A stretch of DNA of 5,731 nt, taken from the NCBI GenBank assembly GCA_036554605.1, contig DATBMY010000497.1, positions 1-5,731 on the forward strand, given 5' to 3'. A model generated the notes under the pieces. That model saw only the letters and a program-made list of their open reading frames with translations, was not told the DNA's origin and ran no database searches. This DNA is from DATBMY01 sp036554605 (GTDB lineage Bacteria > Acidobacteriota > Blastocatellia > UBA7656). A program made the translations under genes and the position numbers. Positions 1 to 5,731 of this stretch are shown here, piece by piece (positions within the stretch are counted from its first letter, which is position 1; each line of letters starts with the position of its first letter).

Positions 1-2537
1 TGTCCTTCCAGGAGTCGCGGCGCGGGCGCGGCGGTCGCCGACCCGAGATAGTAAGCCGTTGTTACGGTTGATCCCGAAAGTGCGGCCCAGAAAGCAACCT
101 GCCCCGCGTTGTTCAGCGTCATGGTCTGGTTGCGGAAATCGATGAAAATCTCGCCGCCGCTCCCCGGGGCCGTGTCGCCCACTAAAGCGACGGGCAATTG
201 CGCGCCTCCGGCGGTGCCGAGGAATATCCCGCGTGGCGACGGGCCTCCCGTCATATTCACAACGTATGCGACCTGCCCGGCGTTATTCATCTGGAATATG
301 CCCGGGACGCTGCTGACGGTCCCGCCCGCAAGCGCGTCGCCTTGCGCGACCAGCTTTGCGGGCGAGCCGGTCCCGCTGCCGACATACAGCGCCGTCGTTA
401 TGGTGGGGCCGTCCTGGCTGTTAGCTTGAAAAGCTACATCCCCGGAGTTGTTGAGCGAAAGCGCGTTACCTGCGTTGAAGCCGATAAAGGTTCCGCCTAA
501 CGGAGAAGGGTCGCCGATTCGCGCGAGCTTTTGAACGCCGCCCGCCGCCGACCCGATGAAGAGCCCCAAAGATACTGAAGGCCCGTCTTGCACGGCGGCC
601 TCAAAGGCGATCTGGCCCTGGCTGTTTATCCTCGCCGGAGGTGCGGCGTCGCCGCCAGTTATCCCTGAGCTAGCAAATGTGCCGCCGCCGGGAGCCGGGT
701 CGCCCGACGCGACTACCTTACGCAACCCGAAGCCCGCCTTGTGCGTGAATATCGCCTGAGCCGGGTAAACCGATCCGCCTAATATGGTGCAGCCGAAGGC
801 GACCTCTTCTTCATCGTTGACAAGGCTGAAATTCGGGTTGAGGAACCATATTCTGCCGCCGGTCGAAGGGGCCGCATCGCCTTCGCCGAACAGACGTGTT
901 ATCTGGCCGCCGTGATTCTTATTCGACTTGCTGAATAACGTCATTCTTCCGCCCGCCTTCCACGCCTGGAAGACTATTCGATCATCGCTCGCGCCGGGCA
1001 TAAACGGTCGAATGACGGTGTTGGCCCCGGCAGGCAGTGTGTCGTTGGTAGTAACGACCGAGACCAGACCCGGACCAGAAGACCAGCGAAATAATCCGTT
1101 CTGACCGAGTCCAAGTATGTCGGCAAAGAAACCGACGTGGCCGTTATCGGTAAGCCGCGGTCCGGCATTTATGCCGGCGAGCCCGAATGTGCCGCCCGCC
1201 GGCGTTACCTCGCCTTCGAAGGCTATTTTTACCGTCGCCGACATCGCGCCGCGAAAGAACCACCCGACCGGAGACGGCCCGCCTTGAAGCCTGGTTTCAA
1301 ACGCGATGTCGCCGTTGTTGTTCAACTGTGCCTGCATCGTTGCACCGAACGTTTCGGTGGTGCCGCCGGGGGCGGGCTGATTCTGCGCGAATACTACATC
1401 GGGCGCGCTGCTCAAATCTTTCAGAAAGAGTCCATGGGGCGCGCTTCCACCGAGGACGTTACTGCTGAATAGCACTTTGCCGGCGTTATTGAATCCGCGA
1501 ATATTGCTGGTGCCGAAGTTTCCGCCGAGCGCCGTCCCAGTCGGGTCACTACTTACGAAGAGCTTCGCCGGTGGCCCCGATCCATCGCCTATCCATATCC
1601 CTCGGTTGGCAGGCGGGCTGCCCGCGACGTTTGATACAAAGGCAAGGTCGCCCGAGTCATTCAGGAAATAATTCGGGTTCGCCAAAACTCCGATGTTATT
1701 GCCCTGCAAATTGAAAGTGCCGGCCGTGCCGGGCGCAGCCTCGCCAGTAGCCGCTACCTTCACTATGCCGGAAGGCGTGCCGATGAAAACGGCCATGGGA
1801 GTCGTTCCTGCGTCTATGCCCGCGATGAAAGCTACCTCGCCCGCGTTGTTGATGTCGATCAATGTAAACCCACGAAAGGTGCCGCCGCCCGTGTCGGGCG
1901 CGACCTCGCCGCGGAGCGCGATCTTTGACGGCGGGCCCGAAGGCGAGCCGATAAACAGTCCCACGCTCCCGAAAGCGAACGGCTCAAGCGTGCCAACGAA
2001 ACCGACCTCGTCGTTATCGTTCATGCGAAACTGCGGGAAGTTCAAAAAGGTCTGCCCGCCTGAACCCGGAGCTACTTCGCCGCGCCGCGCGACCTTTAAG
2101 AAAGTCATTCCGTCATAAACGAATATGCCGTTTGAGTCCTTCGAGCCATTCTGCAAAAAGGTGTGACTCATCACCGCGTGGCCAGCGGAATTGACGCTGA
2201 CAACTCCGCCGAGCATATCCACGAAGGCTCCTGGCGCGCCCGGGTGCGGGTCGCCGCTTTGTAATATTCGCGAACGAGCGCCGGTTGCCGCGTCCCACCG
2301 AAAGACTCCTCCGCTAGCGGGAAATATAGCATCGCCGGTATCGGTCAGATCGTAGGCTCCCGCCGGCCCAAATTGATTGCCGAGCGAGAGGTTGCTCTTG
2401 TCGGTAACAATCGCCTTGATGGTTGGCTTGGCCGCTTGCGTCTTTGGCATCGGACCCGCAATAAGCGCGAAGAGTATGCAAAGCGATACCAGTGCGTATA
2501 GCGCGCGCCTCGGTCGCGTAGATATTCCTGGAGGCAT
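1..2537 (-). CDS. Secreted NxxGxxxF tandem-repeat protein, C-terminus outside window
   Basis: The reverse strand reads open for 845 codons from ATG at 2537 to the left edge, with no stop. The start is supported by AAAGGA at 2550-2545, 7 nt upstream. Residues 1-35 look like a Sec signal peptide: basic RPRR, a hydrophobic stretch from about 12 to 28, then TQA-A as a likely cleavage site. The rest is a tandem repeat of about 57 residues. Fourteen copies of an N-x-x-G-x-x-x-F type motif begin at residues 65, 116, 173, 230, 293, 350, 406, 463, 516, 574, 638, 696, 751 and 809. The copies at 65, 173, 463, 516 and 574 are degenerate. A second motif, G-D/E-x-A-P-G followed by GGTF, recurs between them, as do GLFIG-like strands. 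This matches, from memory, families named DUF7453 or NxxGxxxF choice-of-anchor tandem repeat proteins. Such proteins are predicted to be beta-rich, possibly propeller-like, and extracytoplasmic, often with a C-terminal anchor, which here would lie outside the window. No catalytic residues are recognisable and the function is unknown. Confidence 0.9.
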   Translation of the reverse strand, partial: MPPGISTRPRRALYALVSLCILFALIAGPMPKTQAAKPTIKAIVTDKSNLSLGNQFGPAGAYDLTDTGDAIFPASGGVFRWDAATGARSRILQSGDPHPGAPGAFVDMLGGVVSVNSAGHAVMSHTFLQNGSKDSNGIFVYDGMTFLKVARRGEVAPGSGGQTFLNFPQFRMNDNDEVGFVGTLEPFAFGSVGLFIGSPSGPPSKIALRGEVAPDTGGGTFRGFTLIDINNAGEVAFIAGIDAGTTPMAVFIGTPSGIVKVAATGEAAPGTAGTFNLQGNNIGVLANPNYFLNDSGDLAFVSNVAGSPPANRGIWIGDGSGPPAKLFVSSDPTGTALGGNFGTSNIRGFNNAGKVLFSSNVLGGSAPHGLFLKDLSSAPDVVFAQNQPAPGGTTETFGATMQAQLNNNGDIAFETRLQGGPSPVGWFFRGAMSATVKIAFEGEVTPAGGTFGLAGINAGPRLTDNGHVGFFADILGLGQNGLFRWSSGPGLVSVVTTNDTLPAGANTVIRPFMPGASDDRIVFQAWKAGGRMTLFSKSNKNHGGQITRLFGEGDAAPSTGGRIWFLNPNFSLVNDEEEVAFGCTILGGSVYPAQAIFTHKAGFGLRKVVASGDPAPGGGTFASSGITGGDAAPPARINSQGQIAFEAAVQDGPSVSLGLFIGSAAGGVQKLARIGDPSPLGGTFIGFNAGNALSLNNSGDVAFQANSQDGPTITTALYVGSGTGSPAKLVAQGDALAGGTVSSVPGIFQMNNAGQVAYVVNMTGGPSPRGIFLGTAGGAQLPVALVGDTAPGSGGEIFIDFRNQTMTLNNAGQVAFWAALSGSTVTTAYYLGSATAAPAPRLLEG

Positions 2538-2544
2538 AATGTGT

Positions 2545-2550
2545 TCCTTT
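2545..2550 (-). promoter_or_regulatory. Ribosome binding site deciding the start at 2537
   Basis: AAAGGA on the minus strand is followed by a 7-nt spacer and ATG. The start is further supported because a signal peptide follows at once. Confidence 0.7.
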
Positions 2551-2551
2551 C

Positions 2552-2591
2552 TTTCGCCGGAGCGGAGCGCACCATTTAGTGGCCGGCGAAA
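2552..2591 (-). promoter_or_regulatory. Leader hairpin next to the ribosome binding site of the repeat-protein gene
   Basis: TTTCGCCGG (2552-2560) and CCGGCGAAA (2583-2591) form a perfect 9-bp inverted repeat with a 22-nt loop. In the minus-strand transcript the hairpin ends one base before the AAAGGA Shine-Dalgarno sequence (2550-2545). It could stabilise the mRNA or affect ribosome access. Whether it does is inference. Confidence 0.4.
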
Positions 2592-2732
2592 CAGGCGCGC
2601 GCAGACGAGAAGTAGCGGGTGCTTATCGAAGCAAAGGCGCGCCTATGCTGAAGAAGTGTGTAGAGCTTTTGGTAGCTCAAAAGTCAGGAACGAGCGAGAA
2701 ATCTAACTACAACCCAATTGGCTTCTATATAC

Positions 2733-2791
2733 GCGCCAAAATTAGTAATTTCGAGCTGCTTTGTCAAGCGATAAAGAGAATAATTTGGCGC
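2733..2791. repeat. Interrupted inverted repeat around the divergent promoter zone
   Basis: The left arm GCGCCAAAATTA (2733-2744) is complementary to the right arm TAATTTGGCGC (2781-2791) except for one extra A. The arms are separated by 36 bp and the left arm contains the -10 candidate of the minus-strand promoter. The dyad could be a binding site for a dimeric regulator or a DNA looping site. The arms are far apart, so chance similarity of AT-rich sequence is a fair alternative. Confidence 0.35.
2739..2767 (-). promoter_or_regulatory. Candidate sigma-70 promoter of the repeat-protein gene
   Basis: Read on the minus strand there is a perfect TTGACA at 2767-2762, a 17-bp spacer, and TAATTT at 2744-2739. 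The -35 box and the spacing are ideal, but the -10 box matches TATAAT at only three of six positions. Transcription would start near 2732, leaving a leader of roughly 195 nt before the ATG at 2537. Confidence 0.45.
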
Positions 2792-2861
2792 CTATTATCT
2801 ATTCACCTTGCGAGTCGTATGCTAACATTCCTTGTCAATAAAGACGCGTGAGCGACCGAAG

Positions 2862-4121
2862 ATGGATAAACTGATTATCAAGGGCGGGCGACCTCTTGAA
2901 GGTCGCGTTCAAATAAGCGGCGCGAAGAACTCGGCGCTGCCCTGCCTGGCCGCGGCGCTGCTCACAGCGGAAACTGTCACGCTCCACAATCTTCCCTACG
3001 TGCGAGACATTATTACCATGCGCCGGCTTCTGGAAGACCTGGGCAGCCACGTATTGATGCCGGAGCTGAGAACGCTGAAGATCGCCGCCGACAAGATAGA
3101 GGCATACGAAGCGCCTTACGAGCTTGTAAAGACTATGCGCGCGTCGGTGCTCGCGCTCGGGCCGCTGCTTGCTCGCTTCGGGCAGGCAAGGGTTTCAATG
3201 CCCGGGGGATGCGCCATCGGCCAGCGCCCCATCGACCTGCACCTTTCCGGATTTGAAAAACTAGGCGCAAGCGTAGGACTGGAAGGCGGAGACGTGGTCG
3301 CGCGCGCCGAGCGGTTGCGCGGGGCAGAGATATACTTCGATAAGGTGACGGTCACCGGCACCGAGAATCTGATGATGGCAGCGGCTCTCGCCGAGGGCGA
3401 GACCATCCTCAACAATCCCGCCCGCGAGCCGGAGATAGTAGACCTCGCGGAGCTGCTTAATAAGATGGGCGCGCGCATTGAAGGCGCGGGCACTTCGACT
3501 ATGCGCATTGAAGGCGTCGAGCAGCTTGGCGGCGCCGAGCACACGATAATCCCCGACCGCATAGAGACGGGCACATTCATGGCCGCGGCCGCCATAACGG
3601 GCGGCCAGCTCGAAATAGTTAACTGCAACCCGCAGCACCTGACCGCGGCCATTGACAAGTTGCGCGAAACGGGCTTGCAGATCGAGCAGCCGAACGCCTT
3701 CTCGCTCAAAGTTACGGCCGCCGACCGCATAAAGCCGTCCGACGTTACCACGCTTCCGCACCCGGGATTTCCCACCGACATGCAGGCGCAGTACATGGCG
3801 CTTATGACGCTCGCCGACGGCACCTCGATCATCACCGAAACGATTTTCGAGAACCGCTTCATGCACGCTTCGGAACTGTTGCGCATGGGCGCGCGCATAC
3901 ATATAAACGGGCGCCAGGCAGTCATCAACGGCAACGGCGCATTGATGGGCGCGCGATTGCTCGCTTCAGATTTAAGGGCGTCGGCGTCGCTTGTGATCGC
4001 GGGGCTGGCCGCGGAGGGCGAGACGGTAATCGATCGCGTCTATCATATTGATCGGGGTTACGAAAAGATAGAAAAGAAGCTTCGCTCGGTGGGCGCACAT
4101 ATCGAGCGGGTGCGAGATTAG
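2862..4121 (+). CDS. murA: UDP-N-acetylglucosamine 1-carboxyvinyltransferase (MurA)
   Basis: MurA transfers enolpyruvate from phosphoenolpyruvate to UDP-GlcNAc, the first committed step of peptidoglycan synthesis, in the cytoplasm. The 419-residue product starts MDKLIIKGGR and equals the E. coli enzyme in length. Family landmarks are present: GAKN with Lys22-Asn23 for substrate binding, TMRAS with Arg93, the loop MPGGCAIGQRPIDLH with catalytic Cys117, GFPTDMQAQ with Asp306, the DLRASASLV segment with Arg372, and HIDRGYE with Arg398. Because the loop cysteine is retained rather than replaced by Asp, the enzyme should be of the fosfomycin-sensitive type, by family knowledge. An in-frame TTG at 2832 would add ten residues, but they do not resemble the family and no Shine-Dalgarno precedes it, so ATG at 2862 is preferred. 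The ribosome binding site there is also weak. The gene is divergent from the repeat-protein gene and ends inside a heptamer palindrome. Confidence 0.97.
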   Translation: MDKLIIKGGRPLEGRVQISGAKNSALPCLAAALLTAETVTLHNLPYVRDIITMRRLLEDLGSHVLMPELRTLKIAADKIEAYEAPYELVKTMRASVLALGPLLARFGQARVSMPGGCAIGQRPIDLHLSGFEKLGASVGLEGGDVVARAERLRGAEIYFDKVTVTGTENLMMAAALAEGETILNNPAREPEIVDLAELLNKMGARIEGAGTSTMRIEGVEQLGGAEHTIIPDRIETGTFMAAAAITGGQLEIVNCNPQHLTAAIDKLRETGLQIEQPNAFSLKVTAADRIKPSDVTTLPHPGFPTDMQAQYMALMTLADGTSIITETIFENRFMHASELLRMGARIHINGRQAVINGNGALMGARLLASDLRASASLVIAGLAAEGETVIDRVYHIDRGYEKIEKKLRSVGAHIERVRD

Positions 4122-4206
4122 ATGACGTGACAAATAGACCGTGACAGGTGACAAGATGGTCGGGTATCTGAAGTTATCTTGTCACTTGTCACTTGTCACT
4201 CATCAC
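4121..4206. repeat. Palindromic cluster of 7-bp repeats between murA and the HIT gene
   Basis: The left half carries GTGACAA (4127-4133), a degenerate heptad (4134-4140), GTGACAG (4141-4147) and GTGACAA (4148-4154). The right half carries TTGTCAC three times (4179-4185, 4186-4192, 4193-4199) and then TCATCAC (4200-4206). The core arms 4141-4157 and 4176-4192 pair over 17 positions with one G.T wobble and an 18-nt loop. Outside this, 4127-4133 pairs with 4193-4199 and 4121-4125 with 4200-4204, leaving a 7-nt bulge and a one-base bulge. The structure starts at the last base of the murA stop codon. It could act as a terminator, since TCTTTT follows at 4207-4212, or as a dispersed intergenic repeat like the heptameric STRR sequences of cyanobacteria. 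Confidence 0.85.
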
Positions 4207-4222
4207 TCTTTTAGTTGATAAT
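4193..4222 (+). promoter_or_regulatory. Candidate sigma-70 promoter of the HIT gene
   Basis: TTGTCA (4193-4198, five of six to TTGACA) and GATAAT (4217-4222, five of six to TATAAT) are 18 bp apart. The -35 box lies in the third TTGTCAC heptamer of the palindrome. The predicted start near 4229 would leave only about 10 nt before the ATG at 4239, so the weak GAGAG ribosome binding site (4228-4232) would sit at the extreme 5' end of the mRNA. Confidence 0.5.
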
Positions 4223-4238
4223 GACCTGAGAGAATATT

Positions 4239-4601
4239 ATGGAGAGTATACAGGAACAAAGCTGCATATTCTGTAGCATCGCTGCGAAGGATACGCCGTC
4301 TGAAATCGTTTACCAGGACGACCAGGTAGTTGCGATCAAGGACATCAATCCGCAAGCGCCGGTCCACATTTTATTGATCCCGCGCGAGCATAATCTTGAA
4401 TCGCTAAACGATGCGTCGGGCCTGGACGTGGGAATGCTCGGTCACTTGCTTTACACCGCGGCAAAGGTTGCAAACCAGATGGAGATAGCCGAAAGCGGTT
4501 ATCGCGTGGTCATCAACACGGGCGAGGCTTCGGGCCAAAGCGTCCCCCACCTTCATGTCCACATACTTGGCGGACGTGACCTGACCTGGCCGCCCGGTTG
4601 A
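4239..4601 (+). CDS. HIT family protein, HINT type (histidine triad nucleotide-binding protein)
   Basis: HINT proteins are small cytoplasmic purine-nucleotide phosphoramidases that hydrolyse adenosine phosphoramidates and aminoacyl-adenylates; their physiological role in bacteria is poorly defined. The 120-residue product has the usual family length. It has CIFC near the N-terminus (Cys9, Cys12), PVHILLIPREH around residues 41-51, GYRVVINTGEASGQSV at 88-102, and the histidine triad HLHVHIL with His104, His106 and His108. It ends GGRDLTWPPG, the usual HINT C-terminus with its conserved Trp. The two cysteines, possibly with His51 and His104, would form the structural zinc site of some HIT proteins; this is family knowledge. 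The ATG at 4239 is preceded only by a weak GAGAG. The gene lies 117 nt after murA on the same strand, but the palindrome and a promoter candidate lie between, so independent transcription is likely. Confidence 0.95.
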   Translation: MESIQEQSCIFCSIAAKDTPSEIVYQDDQVVAIKDINPQAPVHILLIPREHNLESLNDASGLDVGMLGHLLYTAAKVANQMEIAESGYRVVINTGEASGQSVPHLHVHILGGRDLTWPPG

Positions 4602-4639
4602 GTCGCGGCCAGCCACAGATAATTCAGATACCGGACCCT

Positions 4640-4690
4640 GACCGAGCGAAGCTTTGAATATCTTTCATCGCGCTGCCGGTCAATTCTTTT
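4640..4690 (+). terminator. Possible rho-independent terminator after the HIT gene
   Basis: GACCG-AGCG (4640-4648) pairs with CGCT-GC-CGGTC (4671-4681), giving nine base pairs with a 2-nt GC bulge and a 22-nt loop. AATTCTTTT follows directly. The long loop, the bulge and the interrupted T tract make it imperfect. Confidence 0.35.
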
Positions 4691-4850
4691 GCTCGATTCA
4701 CCGACTGCCCGGACCCGACTGCGCGCAAGTTCAAGCACCTCAGTACAGGGAACGGTAGCGACTCTGTTACAATCCTGACTCGCGGGTATTGACCGCCCCT
4801 TCAGTCTCTGGCAGTATGGGCTCGCCACATGCGCCGCCGGGAGCCCGTTG

Positions 4851-4879
4851 TTCCCACCTGAGGTGAGACTCCCTTTAAT
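4851..4879 (+). promoter_or_regulatory. Candidate promoter of the cytochrome-ankyrin gene, with a spacer palindrome
   Basis: TTCCCA (4851-4856, four of six to TTGACA), a 17-bp spacer and TTTAAT (4874-4879, five of six to TATAAT) would start transcription near 4886, about 25 nt before the ATG. The palindrome CACCTGAGGTG (4855-4865) overlaps the -35 edge and spacer and could be a small operator. Confidence 0.4.
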
Positions 4880-4895
4880 GTGATGTTTCCTTACC

Positions 4896-4902
4896 AAAGG
4901 AG
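4896..4902 (+). promoter_or_regulatory. Strong ribosome binding site for the start at 4911
   Basis: AAAGGAG is followed by an 8-nt spacer and ATG at 4911. This decides the start over the in-frame ATG at codon 8. Confidence 0.8.
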
Positions 4903-4910
4903 TTTTAACC

Positions 4911-5731
4911 ATGCGCTCAAGACCACCCGGAATGCCAAAATACTTGATTCTCGCCGCATTCTTCGCGGCATTGACGGTGGGCGCGGCGTCAACACATCAA
5001 GCCTCGGGCAAGGTTGATTTTCGCCGCGATGTTCAGCCTATCTTGAAGCAATTCTGCACCGAGTGCCACGGCCCTTCGCAGCAGATGCATGGCTTCCGCT
5101 TAGACCGTCGCCGCGACGCGATGCGAGGCGGGACGAATACCGTAATCGTCCCCGGCAGCAGCGCCTCAAGCCGGCTCTACCTGAAACTTATCGGCAACAA
5201 ATACGGCCCGCAGATGCCGCCCACGGGCGCGCTTGCTCAAGAGCAGATCGATACAATCAAAGCATGGATTGACGAGGGAGCCGAATGGCCCGACGATCTT
5301 TCGGGCGACGTAGCCCCACCTCCGCCTGACCCGAAGGCCCAGCCGATACTTAAGGCTCTGCGCGACGGAGACGGGCAGGTCTTCAAGAGATTGGCGAGCG
5401 AGAATAAAAAGGCCGGGAATCTGAGAGGCGCGGGAGGCACGACTCCGCTGATGCAAGCCGCGCTCTACGGCGACGTGGATTCCGTTCGACTCCTGTTGCA
5501 ACAGGGCGCAGATCCGAACATTCGCAATCAAGCGGGCGCAACCGCTTTGATGTGGGCAGTCGACGACTTCGAAAAAACGCGGCTGCTGGTCGAGCACGGG
5601 GCAGACGTGAATGCGCGTTCGCAGGACGGCCGTACCCCATTACTTATCGCGGCGGGGCTTTTTGGAAATAAGGATGTAGTCAGGCTCCTGCTTGATCGCG
5701 GCGCCGATCTTGCGGCGAAATCGCCCGCGCT
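4911..5731 (+). CDS. Exported c-type cytochrome fused to ankyrin repeats, C-terminus outside window
   Basis: The frame is open for 273 codons to the right edge. Residues 1-32 form a likely signal peptide with hydrophobic YLILAAFFAALTVGAA at 11-26; cleavage is probably near Ala26 or Ala31. Residues 36-127 resemble the planctomycete cytochrome c domain (PSCyt1 type). It begins FRRDVQPIL, has a single heme-attachment motif CTECH (Cys49, Cys52, His53), then VIVPGSSASSRLY, QMPPTG with Met102 as a plausible distal heme ligand, and ends with an IDTIKAWIDEGAEWP helix. A proline-rich linker (135-141) leads to ankyrin repeats at about 174-207, 208-238 and 239-272, each with a TPL/TAL-type start and a GAD turn (GADPN, GADVN, GADL). 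The heme domain implies export to the periplasm or cell surface and maturation by a cytochrome c system. Its electron partner and physiological role are unknown. More ankyrin repeats probably follow beyond the window. Confidence 0.92.
   Translation, partial: MRSRPPGMPKYLILAAFFAALTVGAASTHQASGKVDFRRDVQPILKQFCTECHGPSQQMHGFRLDRRRDAMRGGTNTVIVPGSSASSRLYLKLIGNKYGPQMPPTGALAQEQIDTIKAWIDEGAEWPDDLSGDVAPPPPDPKAQPILKALRDGDGQVFKRLASENKKAGNLRGAGGTTPLMQAALYGDVDSVRLLLQQGADPNIRNQAGATALMWAVDDFEKTRLLVEHGADVNARSQDGRTPLLIAAGLFGNKDVVRLLLDRGADLAAKSPA

Larger units (their letters stand above)
2538..2861. other. Divergent intergenic region, 324 bp
   Basis: This spacer separates the minus-strand repeat-protein gene from murA on the plus strand. 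It contains the minus-strand promoter candidate, an interrupted dyad and a leader hairpin, listed separately. The part from about 2700 to 2830 is clearly more AT-rich than the flanking genes, as expected of a promoter region. Short open frames crossing it show no family resemblance and no convincing ribosome binding site, so I see no gene here. I could not find a good murA promoter: TTGTCA at 2761-2766 and TAATTT at 2781-2786 are only 14 bp apart. Confidence 0.7.
4602..4910. other. Non-coding spacer, 309 bp
   Basis: No credible gene is visible between the HIT gene and the cytochrome-ankyrin gene. A minus-strand open frame overlapping this interval has no family resemblance and overlaps the end of the HIT gene in antisense. 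The spacer holds a terminator-like hairpin near its left end and a promoter with ribosome binding site at its right end, listed separately. The middle part, about 4700-4840, shows nothing I recognise. Confidence 0.65.

Noticed and set aside
109..2118. Several plus-strand open frames, some proline- and alanine-rich
   Set aside because: They mirror the repeat-protein gene on the other strand; their recurring proline-rich pattern is the complement of its Gly/Asn-rich repeats.
2635..2644. 10-bp palindrome AGGCGCGCCT
   Set aside because: Short GC palindromes are common in GC-rich DNA and nothing around it supports a role.
2652..2674. Overlapping small hairpins formed by GAGCT/AGCTC and CTTTT/AAAAG
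   Set aside because: The stems are only 5 bp and mutually exclusive; too weak to call a switch or attenuator.
2377..2851. Plus-strand open frames at 2377-2706 and 2579-2851 as small genes upstream of murA
   Set aside because: The first mostly overlaps the signal-peptide region of the repeat gene in antisense; neither has a convincing ribosome binding site or a recognisable product.
3201..3245. Possible fosfomycin-resistant MurA variant
   Set aside because: The active-site loop keeps Cys117 and is not changed to Asp, so no sign of intrinsic target resistance.
3116..3934. Long minus-strand open frame of 272 codons within murA
   Set aside because: It is antisense to an unmistakable MurA and its translation shows no family motif; it is a by-product of GC-rich codon use.
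4121..4206. Heptamers as a possible CRISPR or iteron array
   Set aside because: The unit is only 7 bp with no unique spacers, and the inverted arrangement and lack of a rep gene argue against iterons.
4553..4912. Minus-strand open frame of 119 codons across the spacer
   Set aside because: It overlaps the HIT gene's catalytic end in antisense, has no recognisable domain, and its start overlaps the start codon of the next gene.
5166..5640. Minus-strand open frames of 67-143 codons
   Set aside because: They lie antisense to the cytochrome-ankyrin gene and resemble nothing; the plus frame has clear domains.

Overview
The window suggests a moderately GC-rich, Gram-negative-type bacterium, most likely an acidobacterium of the Blastocatellia kind. 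That placement is inference. It rests on a secreted protein of NxxGxxxF tandem repeats, a planctomycete-type cytochrome c domain fused to ankyrin repeats, and frequent use of ATA for isoleucine in otherwise GC-rich genes. There is no rRNA or other marker to settle it.

Layout. Positions 1-2537 (minus strand) hold the N-terminal 845 residues of a large exported repeat protein whose gene continues beyond the left edge. Positions 2538-2861 are a divergent intergenic region. It has a good minus-strand promoter candidate, an interrupted dyad around it and a leader hairpin next to the ribosome binding site of the repeat gene. Positions 2862-4121 (plus) encode a complete 419-residue MurA. Positions 4121-4206 are a striking palindrome built from 7-bp units (GTGACAA / TTGTCAC), whose last perfect unit also looks like the -35 box of the next gene. 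Positions 4239-4601 (plus) encode a complete 120-residue HIT/HINT protein. Positions 4602-4910 are non-coding, with a possible terminator and a promoter candidate. From 4911 to the right edge (plus) lies the first 273 residues of an exported c-type cytochrome-ankyrin fusion, also cut by the window.

How the genes relate. MurA is a cytoplasmic peptidoglycan enzyme and the HIT protein a cytoplasmic nucleotide hydrolase. Both are housekeeping functions, and nothing in the sequence links them beyond adjacency. The two edge genes encode exported proteins of unknown purpose. The window does not look like a single coherent system, and I see no transposase, integrase, phage, CRISPR, toxin-antitoxin or RNA gene. 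The most unusual items are the 14-unit repeat protein, the heptamer palindrome with its embedded promoter, and the cytochrome-ankyrin fusion.
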